A stretch of DNA of 12,475 bases from UBA2022 sp964621555 (GTDB taxonomy: Bacteria; Patescibacteriota; Dojkabacteria; SC72). A program made the translations under genes and the position numbers. The notes beneath the pieces are model-generated. The model saw only the letters and a program-made list of their open reading frames with translations. It did not search any database and was not told the DNA's origin. Within the stretch, counting starts at the first letter, position 1; each line of letters opens with the position of its first letter. The stretch lies in contig CAZUOO010000022.1 in NCBI GenBank assembly GCA_964621555.1, positions 1 through 12,475 on the forward strand, read 5' to 3'. Positions 1 through 7,027 of the stretch are shown piece by piece.

Positions 1-4
1 TAAG

Positions 5-81
5 TGGTGGGGGTAGGCGGACTCGAACCGCCGACATCGGCTTTATAAGAACCGCGCTCTAACCACCTGAGCTATACCCCC
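5..81 (-). tRNA. tRNA-Ile with anticodon UAU, CCA encoded
   Basis: The minus strand folds into a full cloverleaf of 77 nt including an encoded CCA (complement of bases 5-7 after discriminator A at 8). The acceptor stem GGGGGTA pairs perfectly with TACCCCC, the D stem is GCTC/GAGC with loop AGGTGGTTA, the T stem GGCGG/CCGCC is perfect with loop TTCGAGT, and the anticodon stem CGGTT/AGCCG has one G-U pair. The loop is CTTATAA, so the anticodon is TAT (bases 45-47), which reads the Ile codon AUA. The body resembles bacterial tRNA-Ile(GAU), including the same D loop and discriminator A. In most bacteria AUA is read instead by a CAU tRNA whose C34 is turned into lysidine by TilS, so a UAU isoacceptor is uncommon. 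The gene lies 39 bases beyond the stop of the VirD4-like gene on the same strand. Confidence 0.96.
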
Positions 82-92
82 AAGATATGCGT

Positions 93-101
93 ATTCTATC
101 A
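93..101 (-). promoter_or_regulatory. Possible extended -10 promoter of the tRNA gene
   Basis: On the minus strand the bases read TGATAGAAT, which is a TG-n extended -10 followed by TAGAAT (5 of 6 to TATAAT). It ends 11 bases before the mature 5' end of the tRNA, so a start about 6-7 bases downstream would leave a very short leader. I see no good -35 box at normal spacing, as is usual for extended -10 promoters. The tRNA could equally be co-transcribed from the upstream operon, since no terminator is visible in the 39-base gap. Confidence 0.35.
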
Positions 102-120
102 AATGTTTAATAAAATATCA

Positions 121-2664
121 CTATCTAAGCGTAAGAGGAGGTGGACCACTCTTTTCATCTACCATAGACCCTTCGGTAACGGCCAAACCTGCTCTCTGAT
201 TGATCTCTTGTTCAACAACATTTACGTCTCTTCCATACTTAAGACGTGAAAGCTCTTTAATCTTCTGTGCAATATCCTTATTTATAGGCAAATCAAAACC
301 AGACTCTGGGTAATTAGGACCAAAGGAAGAGTCTAAAGAGAATGGAGTTGGATACTTCCCTCCTGATATCAATTTAGCATACCAATGGAGGTTAGCCTGA
401 TTCATAATATCACTAGCCGTAAATGTAGGCTCAAACTGGGACTCAAGGAACTTAGCATCCTCAGGACCAGTTCTCGCGATTAATAGTGTACCTACGTTAC
501 CGAAAATAGCGTTCTTAATATGCTCCTCCATCTGTGAAATATACTGATTAGCAACCGTGAGGTTAAGACGATACTTTCTAGCCTCAGAAAGAATAGAGGC
601 AAACTCCTCCGTTGCGAAGTTCTGAAACTCGTCTACATAGAAGAAGAAATCCTTTCTCTCCTCCTCAGATATATCTTCACGGCTAAGGGCGGCAGATACA
701 AGCTTAGGAATTAGCATCGTACCTAGGAATTGCATATTCTCTTCCCCTACTAGCCCCTTAGACAGGTTCACTATTAATATCTTCTTGTTATCCATAACGT
801 CTCTCATATTGAATGAGGAGTTTGACTGACCAATAATATTCCTAATTGCGAGGTTTGTAACAAAACGGTCGAACTTAGAGGTTAGGTATCCTAAAGTCTC
901 AGACTTATGGAAATCACTCGTCTTGGCCATCTGATCGGTCCAGAACCTCTTAACCATATCGTCTTTAATAATTGGGATCCACTTCTCGTCTACCCATTTC
1001 TGATCTGTGATAATTCTTAATACTTCAACAAGAGTAGAGCCCTTCTCAGACATAGCAGTTAGCATCGCATTTCTAACTGTTCTTTCAAGAATAGGGCCGA
1101 CAATACCTTGATTATGTGGGTCGAAGATCTTTTTGAGCAATCCTATAAATCCGTTAACTATCTTATGCTTATCCTGCTCATCCATGAATTCCATAATATT
1201 GAAACCAAAGGGTCTTTCATAATCTGAAACGTCGAAATATATAACGTCCTCTGCCCTCTCATGAGGAATTCTATCCAATACCATTTGAGCCGTCTGACCG
1301 TGAGGGTCTATAAAACAGATACCATCACCGTTATATATATCCTGCATAATCATACGAACCAACAACCATGATTTACCTGAACCTGTTTGACCTAATACAT
1401 AGGCGTGCCTTCTTCTATCGTCTCGTTGGAAACAGATTCTCTTCCTATACCCTCTGAAAACGTTATCACCTATCCAAATTGTATCTTTAGAATTAACGTC
1501 AGAGCTTATCCAGTTGGCTGCAGGTGACTCCTTGGCAAGCAACCAGTTTATATTTGGAGTAGTCACCTCTTTATTTGGGAAATGGTATAGCCCTGCAAGT
1601 TCCTCAATATTTAATATAGAGCCCTTGGTTAATGGCATTCTCCTATATATAACGTCATGCATGAAATCCCTACCCTTCAGTTTGTTTAATTTCTCCTTCT
1701 TGAATTCATTAATACCTGGATTAGAGAACTGATCAAATGCACCAACAATATTATTTAGGTGCATATTGGCTATATCCACATTCGGAGCAGCCGCAACGAC
1801 CCTTATAGACGTCCTAAATCCAATCTTAGAAGTCTTCTTACTTATAGCCTGCAACTGTTCCTGACTCACACTAATTCGCTTCTTTTCAGGGTCTGAATTT
1901 GATTCTTCCACCTTCTGTACAAACTTCCTACCATTCTTCTGCCATTTACTACCTGCCGCTGTAATTACAATTTGAATGAGAACCCCCTCACCCTCCTCCA
2001 TTTTACTCAAGGTACTCAAAATGTTTGTCATAGGGTCACCTGAAAAATCCTCAGCCACCTTAATTGGATAGTATGGCTCATCGGTTTGCACAAGACTTGC
2101 ATAAGCGACCTTTGAATTCTCGTCGAAGATATTATATTCATCAGACCTTAAAATATCCGCATCTTGATAGGAGCCTAGAATCTGTTTCTCAACCAAATTG
2201 GCAAGCTTCTTTGGTGTATGTACAAAGAATCTAATCTCTCCAGGTAGTCCCACAAGCTCAAAGCTAATGCTGTTGCTCACTGTTAAATACTTCTGAATAC
2301 CACTACCTGCTCCCCCAATTCCATAGAGGTTGGCAAACATCTTCTCCGCTACCCCAACTTCTATCTCATTACCTCTTGGTACACGCACTTCTAGCAATAC
2401 CCCACTTGAACTCTTTTCATCCCTATCTTTTCTCTTAAGGATATTTATATAGTAGTATGCGAGGCCTACTAGCCCACCTACAATTATAGCTACTACTAAA
2501 ATCCAAGCTAAAACAACTCCAAATGTAGCTCCAAACCCATCTCCATCACCATTATATGAATCGGTTGGATATACAACATTCTCACCGGGAGTTACATCAC
2601 CAGGTTGTACTGGTCCAATAGTCTGTGAATAAATAAGATTAGTATAATCTAGAGCAGTGCGCAT
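121..2664 (-). CDS. VirD4/TraG-like type IV secretion coupling ATPase
   Basis: Predicted membrane-anchored hexameric ATPase of the HerA/FtsK-VirD4 superfamily, which in known systems moves DNA or protein substrates to the secretion channel. It has 847 residues. One membrane helix lies near residues 48-73, after a short N-terminal tail and before a basic stretch (KRKDR). Residues about 90-390 are a domain typical of the Patescibacteria-type homologues. Walker A is GQTGSGKS at 425-432. Walker B is FFFYVDEFQNF at 673-683 with D678/E679. The next segment, with NQYISQM near 706-712, matches the sensor region of TraG/VirD4 proteins. The ATG start is the first in frame, 54 bases after the previous gene, and has no Shine-Dalgarno sequence. 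The TraG-like motifs make VirD4 more likely than VirB4, though a DNA translocase for uptake instead of export cannot be excluded. It is the last protein gene of the cluster. Confidence 0.9.
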   Translation of the reverse strand: MRTALDYTNLIYSQTIGPVQPGDVTPGENVVYPTDSYNGDGDGFGATFGVVLAWILVVAIIVGGLVGLAYYYINILKRKDRDEKSSSGVLLEVRVPRGNEIEVGVAEKMFANLYGIGGAGSGIQKYLTVSNSISFELVGLPGEIRFFVHTPKKLANLVEKQILGSYQDADILRSDEYNIFDENSKVAYASLVQTDEPYYPIKVAEDFSGDPMTNILSTLSKMEEGEGVLIQIVITAAGSKWQKNGRKFVQKVEESNSDPEKKRISVSQEQLQAISKKTSKIGFRTSIRVVAAAPNVDIANMHLNNIVGAFDQFSNPGINEFKKEKLNKLKGRDFMHDVIYRRMPLTKGSILNIEELAGLYHFPNKEVTTPNINWLLAKESPAANWISSDVNSKDTIWIGDNVFRGYRKRICFQRDDRRRHAYVLGQTGSGKSWLLVRMIMQDIYNGDGICFIDPHGQTAQMVLDRIPHERAEDVIYFDVSDYERPFGFNIMEFMDEQDKHKIVNGFIGLLKKIFDPHNQGIVGPILERTVRNAMLTAMSEKGSTLVEVLRIITDQKWVDEKWIPIIKDDMVKRFWTDQMAKTSDFHKSETLGYLTSKFDRFVTNLAIRNIIGQSNSSFNMRDVMDNKKILIVNLSKGLVGEENMQFLGTMLIPKLVSAALSREDISEEERKDFFFYVDEFQNFATEEFASILSEARKYRLNLTVANQYISQMEEHIKNAIFGNVGTLLIARTGPEDAKFLESQFEPTFTASDIMNQANLHWYAKLISGGKYPTPFSLDSSFGPNYPESGFDLPINKDIAQKIKELSRLKYGRDVNVVEQEINQRAGLAVTEGSMVDEKSGPPPLTLR

Positions 2665-2718
2665 TAGGTATTAGATATGGTTTATTACTAAAAGAATATC
2701 ACAAAAAGAATGTAGTTT

Positions 2719-3324
2719 CTATTCTCCAAAGATTGCAAAAATCTTTTTCAGAAGTGTCGCGGCCCACGTTTTCCCATCAGAGATATCCCCATTATTTGAA
2801 ATATCCTGAGCGTTATTTGTTAAATCATCGTCAACCTGATATCCAAAGAGTCTAAAGGTTTGGGTATTGGCATTGCTCGCAGTTTCCTCTTCTACCCTAG
2901 CCTTCTCTTCTGCGGTTAGTGTAGTAGAATCGACTTTATTTGATTCAATCTCTGCATTTTCTTCGCTATTTTTAACTCCCTCTACCAATGTAGCAAACTC
3001 TGCGGACTCTTTAGTTACACTAGGAGCCTGCTCTACGATTGGAGCCTCTGTAACAACATCCTCAACCATTGTAGGAACCTGGGTTACTACCTCTGGAGTA
3101 GGAGCCTGACTAACCTCCTGTGTATTTTGAGGCGCGGCATACTTATCTAATATACCGTTTTGCCTTAGTATTTCCTTCTTTTGATCTAATGAAAGTGAAC
3201 CCCAAACAGAATCTGGTATTAGCCCAACAAGTTCAGAAGGCAGTGACCTAATCCACTCTCCCCCATCAACTACCGCCTTCTTTTCTAAATTGTTTATTAT
3301 TGGAGTATCTTGCATATTGTTCAT
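2719..3324 (-). CDS. Acidic protein of unknown function between smpB and the VirD4-like ATPase
   Basis: I do not recognise this 201-residue protein. It has no signal peptide and no clear membrane helix. Residues 24-61 look like a small helical domain (WIRSLP...LDQKKEILRQNGI). Residues 65-105 are a low-complexity linker rich in V, E, T and P, with loose repeats of VVT-x-x-P type. Residues 107-150 are strongly acidic and probably helical. The last 17 residues (KTWAATLLKKIFAIFGE) could form an amphipathic or peripheral membrane helix. Its start codon overlaps the smpB stop as ATGA, which points to translational coupling. A place just before the VirD4-like ATPase would fit an adaptor or substrate of that ATPase, but this is a guess from position alone. 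The gene ends with TAG. Confidence 0.8.
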   Translation of the reverse strand: MNNMQDTPIINNLEKKAVVDGGEWIRSLPSELVGLIPDSVWGSLSLDQKKEILRQNGILDKYAAPQNTQEVSQAPTPEVVTQVPTMVEDVVTEAPIVEQAPSVTKESAEFATLVEGVKNSEENAEIESNKVDSTTLTAEEKARVEEETASNANTQTFRLFGYQVDDDLTNNAQDISNNGDISDGKTWAATLLKKIFAIFGE

Positions 3325-3803
3325 TTTACCATATACTTTCGCTGCTCTCTATGTAACTCACGATTAAGTGTTCGTTCTTTTTCATCGTTCTTCTTATCCC
3401 TATCTTTCTTCCCTCTTGCAACCCCCACCAATAGCTTCACCCTCCCTCTATTAAAGTATAATTTCAAAGGGATTAAAGTCCCACTCCACTGCTTAGATTT
3501 ACTACCCAATTGAACAATCTCACTTTTATGTGCGAGCAGTTTACGGGTCTTCTTAGGATCGTAATCCTTAATGTTACTATATTTGTACTTAGAGATCTCT
3601 GCATTTACCAACCAAAGTTCAGAACCAATTATCTTTACAAACGCATCGGCAATATTAACCCTATTGTCCCTTACAGCTTTAACTTCAGCACCGCTTAACA
3701 CAACTCCCACCTCAAGGGTATCTTTAACCTCATAATTGAATTTTGCCTTTTTATTTTGAATCACAGCTCGATTATACCCTACTTTTGCATCTGAATCTTC
3801 CAA
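3321..3803 (-). CDS. smpB: SsrA-binding protein SmpB
   Basis: SmpB binds tmRNA and brings it to stalled ribosomes for trans-translation in the cytoplasm. The family signatures are all present: IQNKKAKFNYEV at 15-26, the GAEVKAVRDNRVNIADAFV block at 38-56, DPKKTRKLLAHKSEI at 82-96, and IPLKLYFNRGRVKLLVGVARGKK near 111-133. A basic, Lys/Arg-rich tail to residue 160 is the part that enters the ribosomal A site in known SmpB. The length is normal. The start is uncertain: the TTG at 3803 overlaps the previous gene by 25 bases and gives a typical N-terminal extension, while a GTG at 3764 would remove 13 residues and the overlap but leave almost nothing before the core. I prefer TTG. The stop is TGA within an ATGA overlap with the next gene. 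It is a housekeeping gene inside an envelope-machine cluster. Confidence 0.97.
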   Translation of the reverse strand: MEDSDAKVGYNRAVIQNKKAKFNYEVKDTLEVGVVLSGAEVKAVRDNRVNIADAFVKIIGSELWLVNAEISKYKYSNIKDYDPKKTRKLLAHKSEIVQLGSKSKQWSGTLIPLKLYFNRGRVKLLVGVARGKKDRDKKNDEKERTLNRELHREQRKYMVK

Positions 3804-6100
3804 ACTATAGTCCCATCAAGAATATATATATATCTTTCCTGATAGTCGGAGACTATGTCCTGAACATTTTTAAACACATCCTTAGATTTACCGTTATACC
3901 TATACTCATTTACAAGCCACATCTCGTTGGGATGCCTCAAATCCCCAATACCCTCTTTAGGCTTCTCAAATACTATAACCCTAGCGTGCTCACCCTCTTC
4001 AAATACATACATGTAATTATCTAATGTAGAGCCTGAATGACCAGCAACCGCCTTATTCATAACAGGTCTCAAACCCTTCAACGTCACAGGTGAACTTTCA
4101 AACCTTGAAGGTGCCCCAACATATGAGAACCTTTCAAGTCCATTCTGCTGCTGAGTTAGGGCATAGATTGCGATATCTCCATAGAAATCGGTGGCAGTAT
4201 TAAAGGTATCAAATGATATAAAGGCGAAAGGCAGAGAATACCCACTCCCCGTAAAGTTTGAGCGATATATAGTACTATTGGAGGGACTTAGGAAATGGAT
4301 ATGATCCGCAGCCTCAAAGACAGCGATCTCGGAGACATCATCAATTCCCAAATCATCCACGCCTAACCCAACAAGGGCTTCAAAATCTGTATTTCCGATA
4401 TTAGTATCAAACGGCGACCTAACAACTCCAGAGACCTCATCAAATACATAAACCCCATTCACACCAATATCTACATATTTTGGTGATTTAATTAACCCAC
4501 GCTTATCTGGAATTTTAAGCACCTTACGATCGTATAGGTTAACTCTATACACAGCTTTTAACCCTTTATCAACAATAAATAGTGATTCGTTCTGATAATC
4601 ATCTTTGTACACCGCTACATCCGTAGGATTAGACTCACTTCCAAACTCAATCCGTGTGCTTATAAATGTCTCAATATTACCTGCTTCATCTGACAACCAA
4701 ACCCTTTTTGCCAACCGATCATCAAGCATCCCCAATTTTTTCTCAACATCCACAAGCTTAGTGGCGTCATCAATCGAGAGTTTCTTCCCCTCCAATTTCT
4801 TAAGTTCTTCCGTTGCCTGAAATACATAGTTCTCTGCGGATTCTGTGTCACCGGGTAAACTACCCTCAGCTTGCTTAAGCAAACCTTCAGTTACTTCAAA
4901 AACCGCTACTGCGTTTCGGTGAAGTTCCCTAGCCTCTTTAGCTTTAACACTCAATCTGATACCGCCAAGTACCACCACAATTAATACAACCAGAAGTATG
5001 AGGGTACCAAATCTCTTCCCTCTAAGTGAAAGATCTTTATATCCATCAATCTTCATACCATACGCACTCCCAGCTTTTGAGAGTTTCATGGTTGATAGCT
5101 TTGATTTGATTCTCTTATACCAAACTTGCCTACTATATTTATCGTCAACAAATCTAAGAACTCTACTTTTTACACTATCAATCCCCCTACCTACCTTCTC
5201 TCCCAACGGTGAAACAAATTCCATCACCCTGTTCCATGCAGTTACAAGAATGTTTCTCGCATGCTTAAGCCTTTCAAGTACCGTTACCCTCTCTACAACT
5301 ACATCCTTAGGGGTATCTACCACCACGACCTCTTCCACCACATCCGTATTTTCCAAATTTGGTTCCGTAATCTGTTCAGAAATATCGCTTAACACCACAT
5401 CTTCAGGCTCTTGGGATACTTCAGGAAGTGAGGAGATTTCTTGCTCATCTTCGTCATCAAAAGTATCAACCACCTGTTCAATATCACTAAAGTCCTCCTC
5501 AATCTTAGTCCTGGACAGTGCAAAGATACCCTCTCCAGACTTTAATGTATCGTGAGCTTCTAAAAGTAATGTTGTGAGGTCATCACCCGAGTTTTTCTCA
5601 AAAATACTACTAAATAGTCCAGGGGATGATAGTACAACCACGTCAGAACTATCTATGGCAAAACTTGCAGCCGCCGCTTTATTCTTCCCCAGTACCTGAG
5701 ATACGTTAATAAAGGAGCCCTGTTTATGCACATATATTTCCTGTTCTCCAAATACTCCTAAGTATGCTGTAGAGTCTTTAACCACAATAATTGCAAGACT
5801 AAGGTCTAACCCTCCATCCTTAACTGTAGTGTCATATTTTAGTAGTTCAAGCAATTTCTTAGACCCAGCACCAATACTAGCCTTTAGATTATCAATTATC
5901 GAACTTGAAGAAGAGGAATATGTCTCAAGAATCGCATCCCAAATAAATTTGGTAGCACGACTTGCATAACCACTTGGAGCATTGGTGACAGTCATTAGAG
6001 CATACATCTCTGAATTAGAATTTGATGTATCTTTAAAAAGAGAAGTTATAGAGTTGGAATCTACATCTGTAGAGATATATCTTTTAATATATATGGGCAT
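3779..6100 (-). CDS. Membrane protein with degenerate PP2C-like domain and C-terminal propeller-like domain
   Basis: Numbering is from the ATG at 6100 (773 residues), one base after the previous stop; TTG codons slightly upstream are also possible. Residues about 28-200 follow the order of conserved blocks in PPM/PP2C phosphatases: an ASRATKFIWDAI helix like the GG-x-A-S-x-x-A block, a strand block LAIIVVKDSTAYLGVFGEQEIYVH like the GDSR block, and SSDVVVLSSPGLF like the D-x-x-LLCSDGL block. The metal-binding aspartates appear to be lost (TNAPSG, GEQE and SSPGLF at the usual sites). Residues 205-270 are an acidic linker and 275-360 a basic helical region. One membrane helix lies near 365-382, then a coiled coil to about 470. 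From about 490 repeated strand motifs of the SLFIVDKGLKAVYRVNL type suggest a beta-propeller, probably outside the cell. A signalling or scaffold role at the membrane is inferred. Catalytic activity is doubtful. Confidence 0.75.
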   Translation of the reverse strand: MPIYIKRYISTDVDSNSITSLFKDTSNSNSEMYALMTVTNAPSGYASRATKFIWDAILETYSSSSSSIIDNLKASIGAGSKKLLELLKYDTTVKDGGLDLSLAIIVVKDSTAYLGVFGEQEIYVHKQGSFINVSQVLGKNKAAAASFAIDSSDVVVLSSPGLFSSIFEKNSGDDLTTLLLEAHDTLKSGEGIFALSRTKIEEDFSDIEQVVDTFDDEDEQEISSLPEVSQEPEDVVLSDISEQITEPNLENTDVVEEVVVVDTPKDVVVERVTVLERLKHARNILVTAWNRVMEFVSPLGEKVGRGIDSVKSRVLRFVDDKYSRQVWYKRIKSKLSTMKLSKAGSAYGMKIDGYKDLSLRGKRFGTLILLVVLIVVVLGGIRLSVKAKEARELHRNAVAVFEVTEGLLKQAEGSLPGDTESAENYVFQATEELKKLEGKKLSIDDATKLVDVEKKLGMLDDRLAKRVWLSDEAGNIETFISTRIEFGSESNPTDVAVYKDDYQNESLFIVDKGLKAVYRVNLYDRKVLKIPDKRGLIKSPKYVDIGVNGVYVFDEVSGVVRSPFDTNIGNTDFEALVGLGVDDLGIDDVSEIAVFEAADHIHFLSPSNSTIYRSNFTGSGYSLPFAFISFDTFNTATDFYGDIAIYALTQQQNGLERFSYVGAPSRFESSPVTLKGLRPVMNKAVAGHSGSTLDNYMYVFEEGEHARVIVFEKPKEGIGDLRHPNEMWLVNEYRYNGKSKDVFKNVQDIVSDYQERYIYILDGTIVWKIQMQK

Positions 6101-6101
6101 T

Positions 6102-6353
6102 TTAACCAACAAGAATTAAGATTACGCAAAATAAGCTACCGATAATTGCAATTAGAAGGTGCAAGTAAGAGATTAATAGCATTCTTCTATTAGCAGCGCT
6201 CTTTACGGTATCGTTTAATATGCGGATCCTAACTGTCTGGAGAAGTGTATAAACAACATATCCGAAGATAACAACGAGAAAGAGGAGTTTGAATACTCCC
6301 GGTACGCTCTGCACTCCAAAGCTAACGGTATTTAATCCATCTAAAAATTCCAT
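6102..6353 (-). CDS. Small two-helix membrane protein, function unknown
   Basis: This 83-residue protein has two strong hydrophobic segments at about 18-40 and 58-82, joined by a basic loop (RIRILNDTVKSAANRR) that would be cytoplasmic by the positive-inside rule, so both ends should face outwards. I recognise no family with confidence. It starts one base after the TAA of the PH-domain gene (TAATATG) and ends one base before the ATG of the PP2C-like gene, so the three are almost certainly translated from one message. It is the only gene here with a clear Shine-Dalgarno sequence, suggesting stronger or independent translation. A small accessory subunit of the same membrane complex is a reasonable guess. 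Confidence 0.8.
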   Translation of the reverse strand: MEFLDGLNTVSFGVQSVPGVFKLLFLVVIFGYVVYTLLQTVRIRILNDTVKSAANRRMLLISYLHLLIAIIGSLFCVILILVG

Positions 6354-6354
6354 A

Positions 6355-6972
6355 TTATAAATCTCCTTTCTTTTTCATCTCAAGTAAATCTAATAGTGTA
6401 TCTTGTATATCACGGGCTCGAGGCACTCCCTTAAATTCAAACTCTGGTCTGGTTGCCGCAGTTTGAATATACACATCTCCATAATCAAAGATAGAGCTAA
6501 GAACTCCCACAGGTGAGTGAGAAACATCTTCTATCTTAGTCAATTGCGCCTCAGAGAATCTATGAAATAGGATATTTTCGAAATCTACATCTACAATTCT
6601 CTGGTCAGTTATAATATTTACTGAGTAATACCACTTAAAGTATGTATCTACGACAGTAGTAAATGCAATTAGCAAAAACATCAGCCCTACCCCAAGATTA
6701 TATATTGCGCTAAAACCCTCCTGCCCACCAAATGTGACAAAGAAAAGCAACGGCGCTAATAACAACCCGATTATTGTTAAATACTGAGGGATAAAAACTG
6801 CAGGATGTCTACGAACTACAAGCACCACGCTTTCCCCAGTATCCTGTCCATTGAAATGTACATCCTTTGGAAATGTGCAGAAGCTTCCGCTATTATTCAA
6901 TGCATCACCTGGTGCAAGCTTAGTGAGAAAGGATTTCTTTCCTTTTAAAAACTTTTTAGGTATTGTTCTCAT
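6355..6972 (-). CDS. Membrane protein with bacterial PH domain (bPH2/YdbS-like)
   Basis: The protein has 205 residues. A basic N-terminal region of about 45 residues is followed by the ESVVLVVRRHP block that opens YdbS-like proteins. Two membrane helices lie near 61-81 and 88-109. Residues 112-197 carry the family's bacterial PH pattern: FKWYYSVNIITDQRIVDVD, then LTKIEDVSHSPVGVLSSIFDYGDVYIQTA, then a VPRARDIQDTLLDLL helix. Such proteins are usually cytoplasmic-facing membrane scaffolds; no catalytic residues are expected. The ATG start lies 55 bases after the SpoIID-like gene. Placed among pilins, a peptidoglycan enzyme and an ATPase, it may help organise the membrane complex, but bPH2 proteins also occur in many unrelated settings. 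The gene ends with TAA one base before the next ATG. Confidence 0.88.
   Translation of the reverse strand: MRTIPKKFLKGKKSFLTKLAPGDALNNSGSFCTFPKDVHFNGQDTGESVVLVVRRHPAVFIPQYLTIIGLLLAPLLFFVTFGGQEGFSAIYNLGVGLMFLLIAFTTVVDTYFKWYYSVNIITDQRIVDVDFENILFHRFSEAQLTKIEDVSHSPVGVLSSIFDYGDVYIQTAATRPEFEFKGVPRARDIQDTLLDLLEMKKKGDL
6362..6369 (-). promoter_or_regulatory. Strong Shine-Dalgarno site for the 83-residue membrane protein
   Basis: The minus strand reads AAAGGAGA, with GGAG ending 9 bases before the ATG at 6353. It lies inside the last codons of the PH-domain gene. It is the only near-consensus ribosome binding site I find upstream of a gene in this window, so it stands out against largely Shine-Dalgarno-free neighbours and supports the chosen start. 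Confidence 0.7.
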
Positions 6973-7027
6973 AATACTTCAAGATATCATAAATAGATTG
7001 GTAGGACAATAATATAGCTCATCGAAC

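Noticed and set aside
1..2664. Integrative conjugative element with the tRNA as attachment site
   Set aside because: The machine genes lie on the 5' side of the tRNA, whereas integration normally uses the 3' end; no repeat of the tRNA end, integrase or relaxase is visible in the window.
2867..3109. Plus-strand open frame of 80 codons
   Set aside because: It is antisense to the low-complexity region of the 201-residue gene, and its Ser/Thr/Val bias is explained by the opposite strand.
3321..3324. Alternative genetic code with TGA as Gly (code 25) or Trp
   Set aside because: smpB ends at its TGA exactly where the family should end and the next ATG overlaps it; all other genes read well with standard stops.
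4998..5555. Plus-strand open frame of 185 codons
   Set aside because: It lies wholly antisense to the PP2C-like gene; the product is Ser/Thr/Leu-rich low-complexity sequence mirroring the acidic linker on the other strand, with no domain signature.
6973..7027. Promoter-like TTGTCC and TATCTT with 17-base spacing before the PH-domain gene
   Set aside because: Each box matches only 4 of 6 bases and the -10 box lies 9 bases from the ATG; in AT-rich sequence this is expected by chance.
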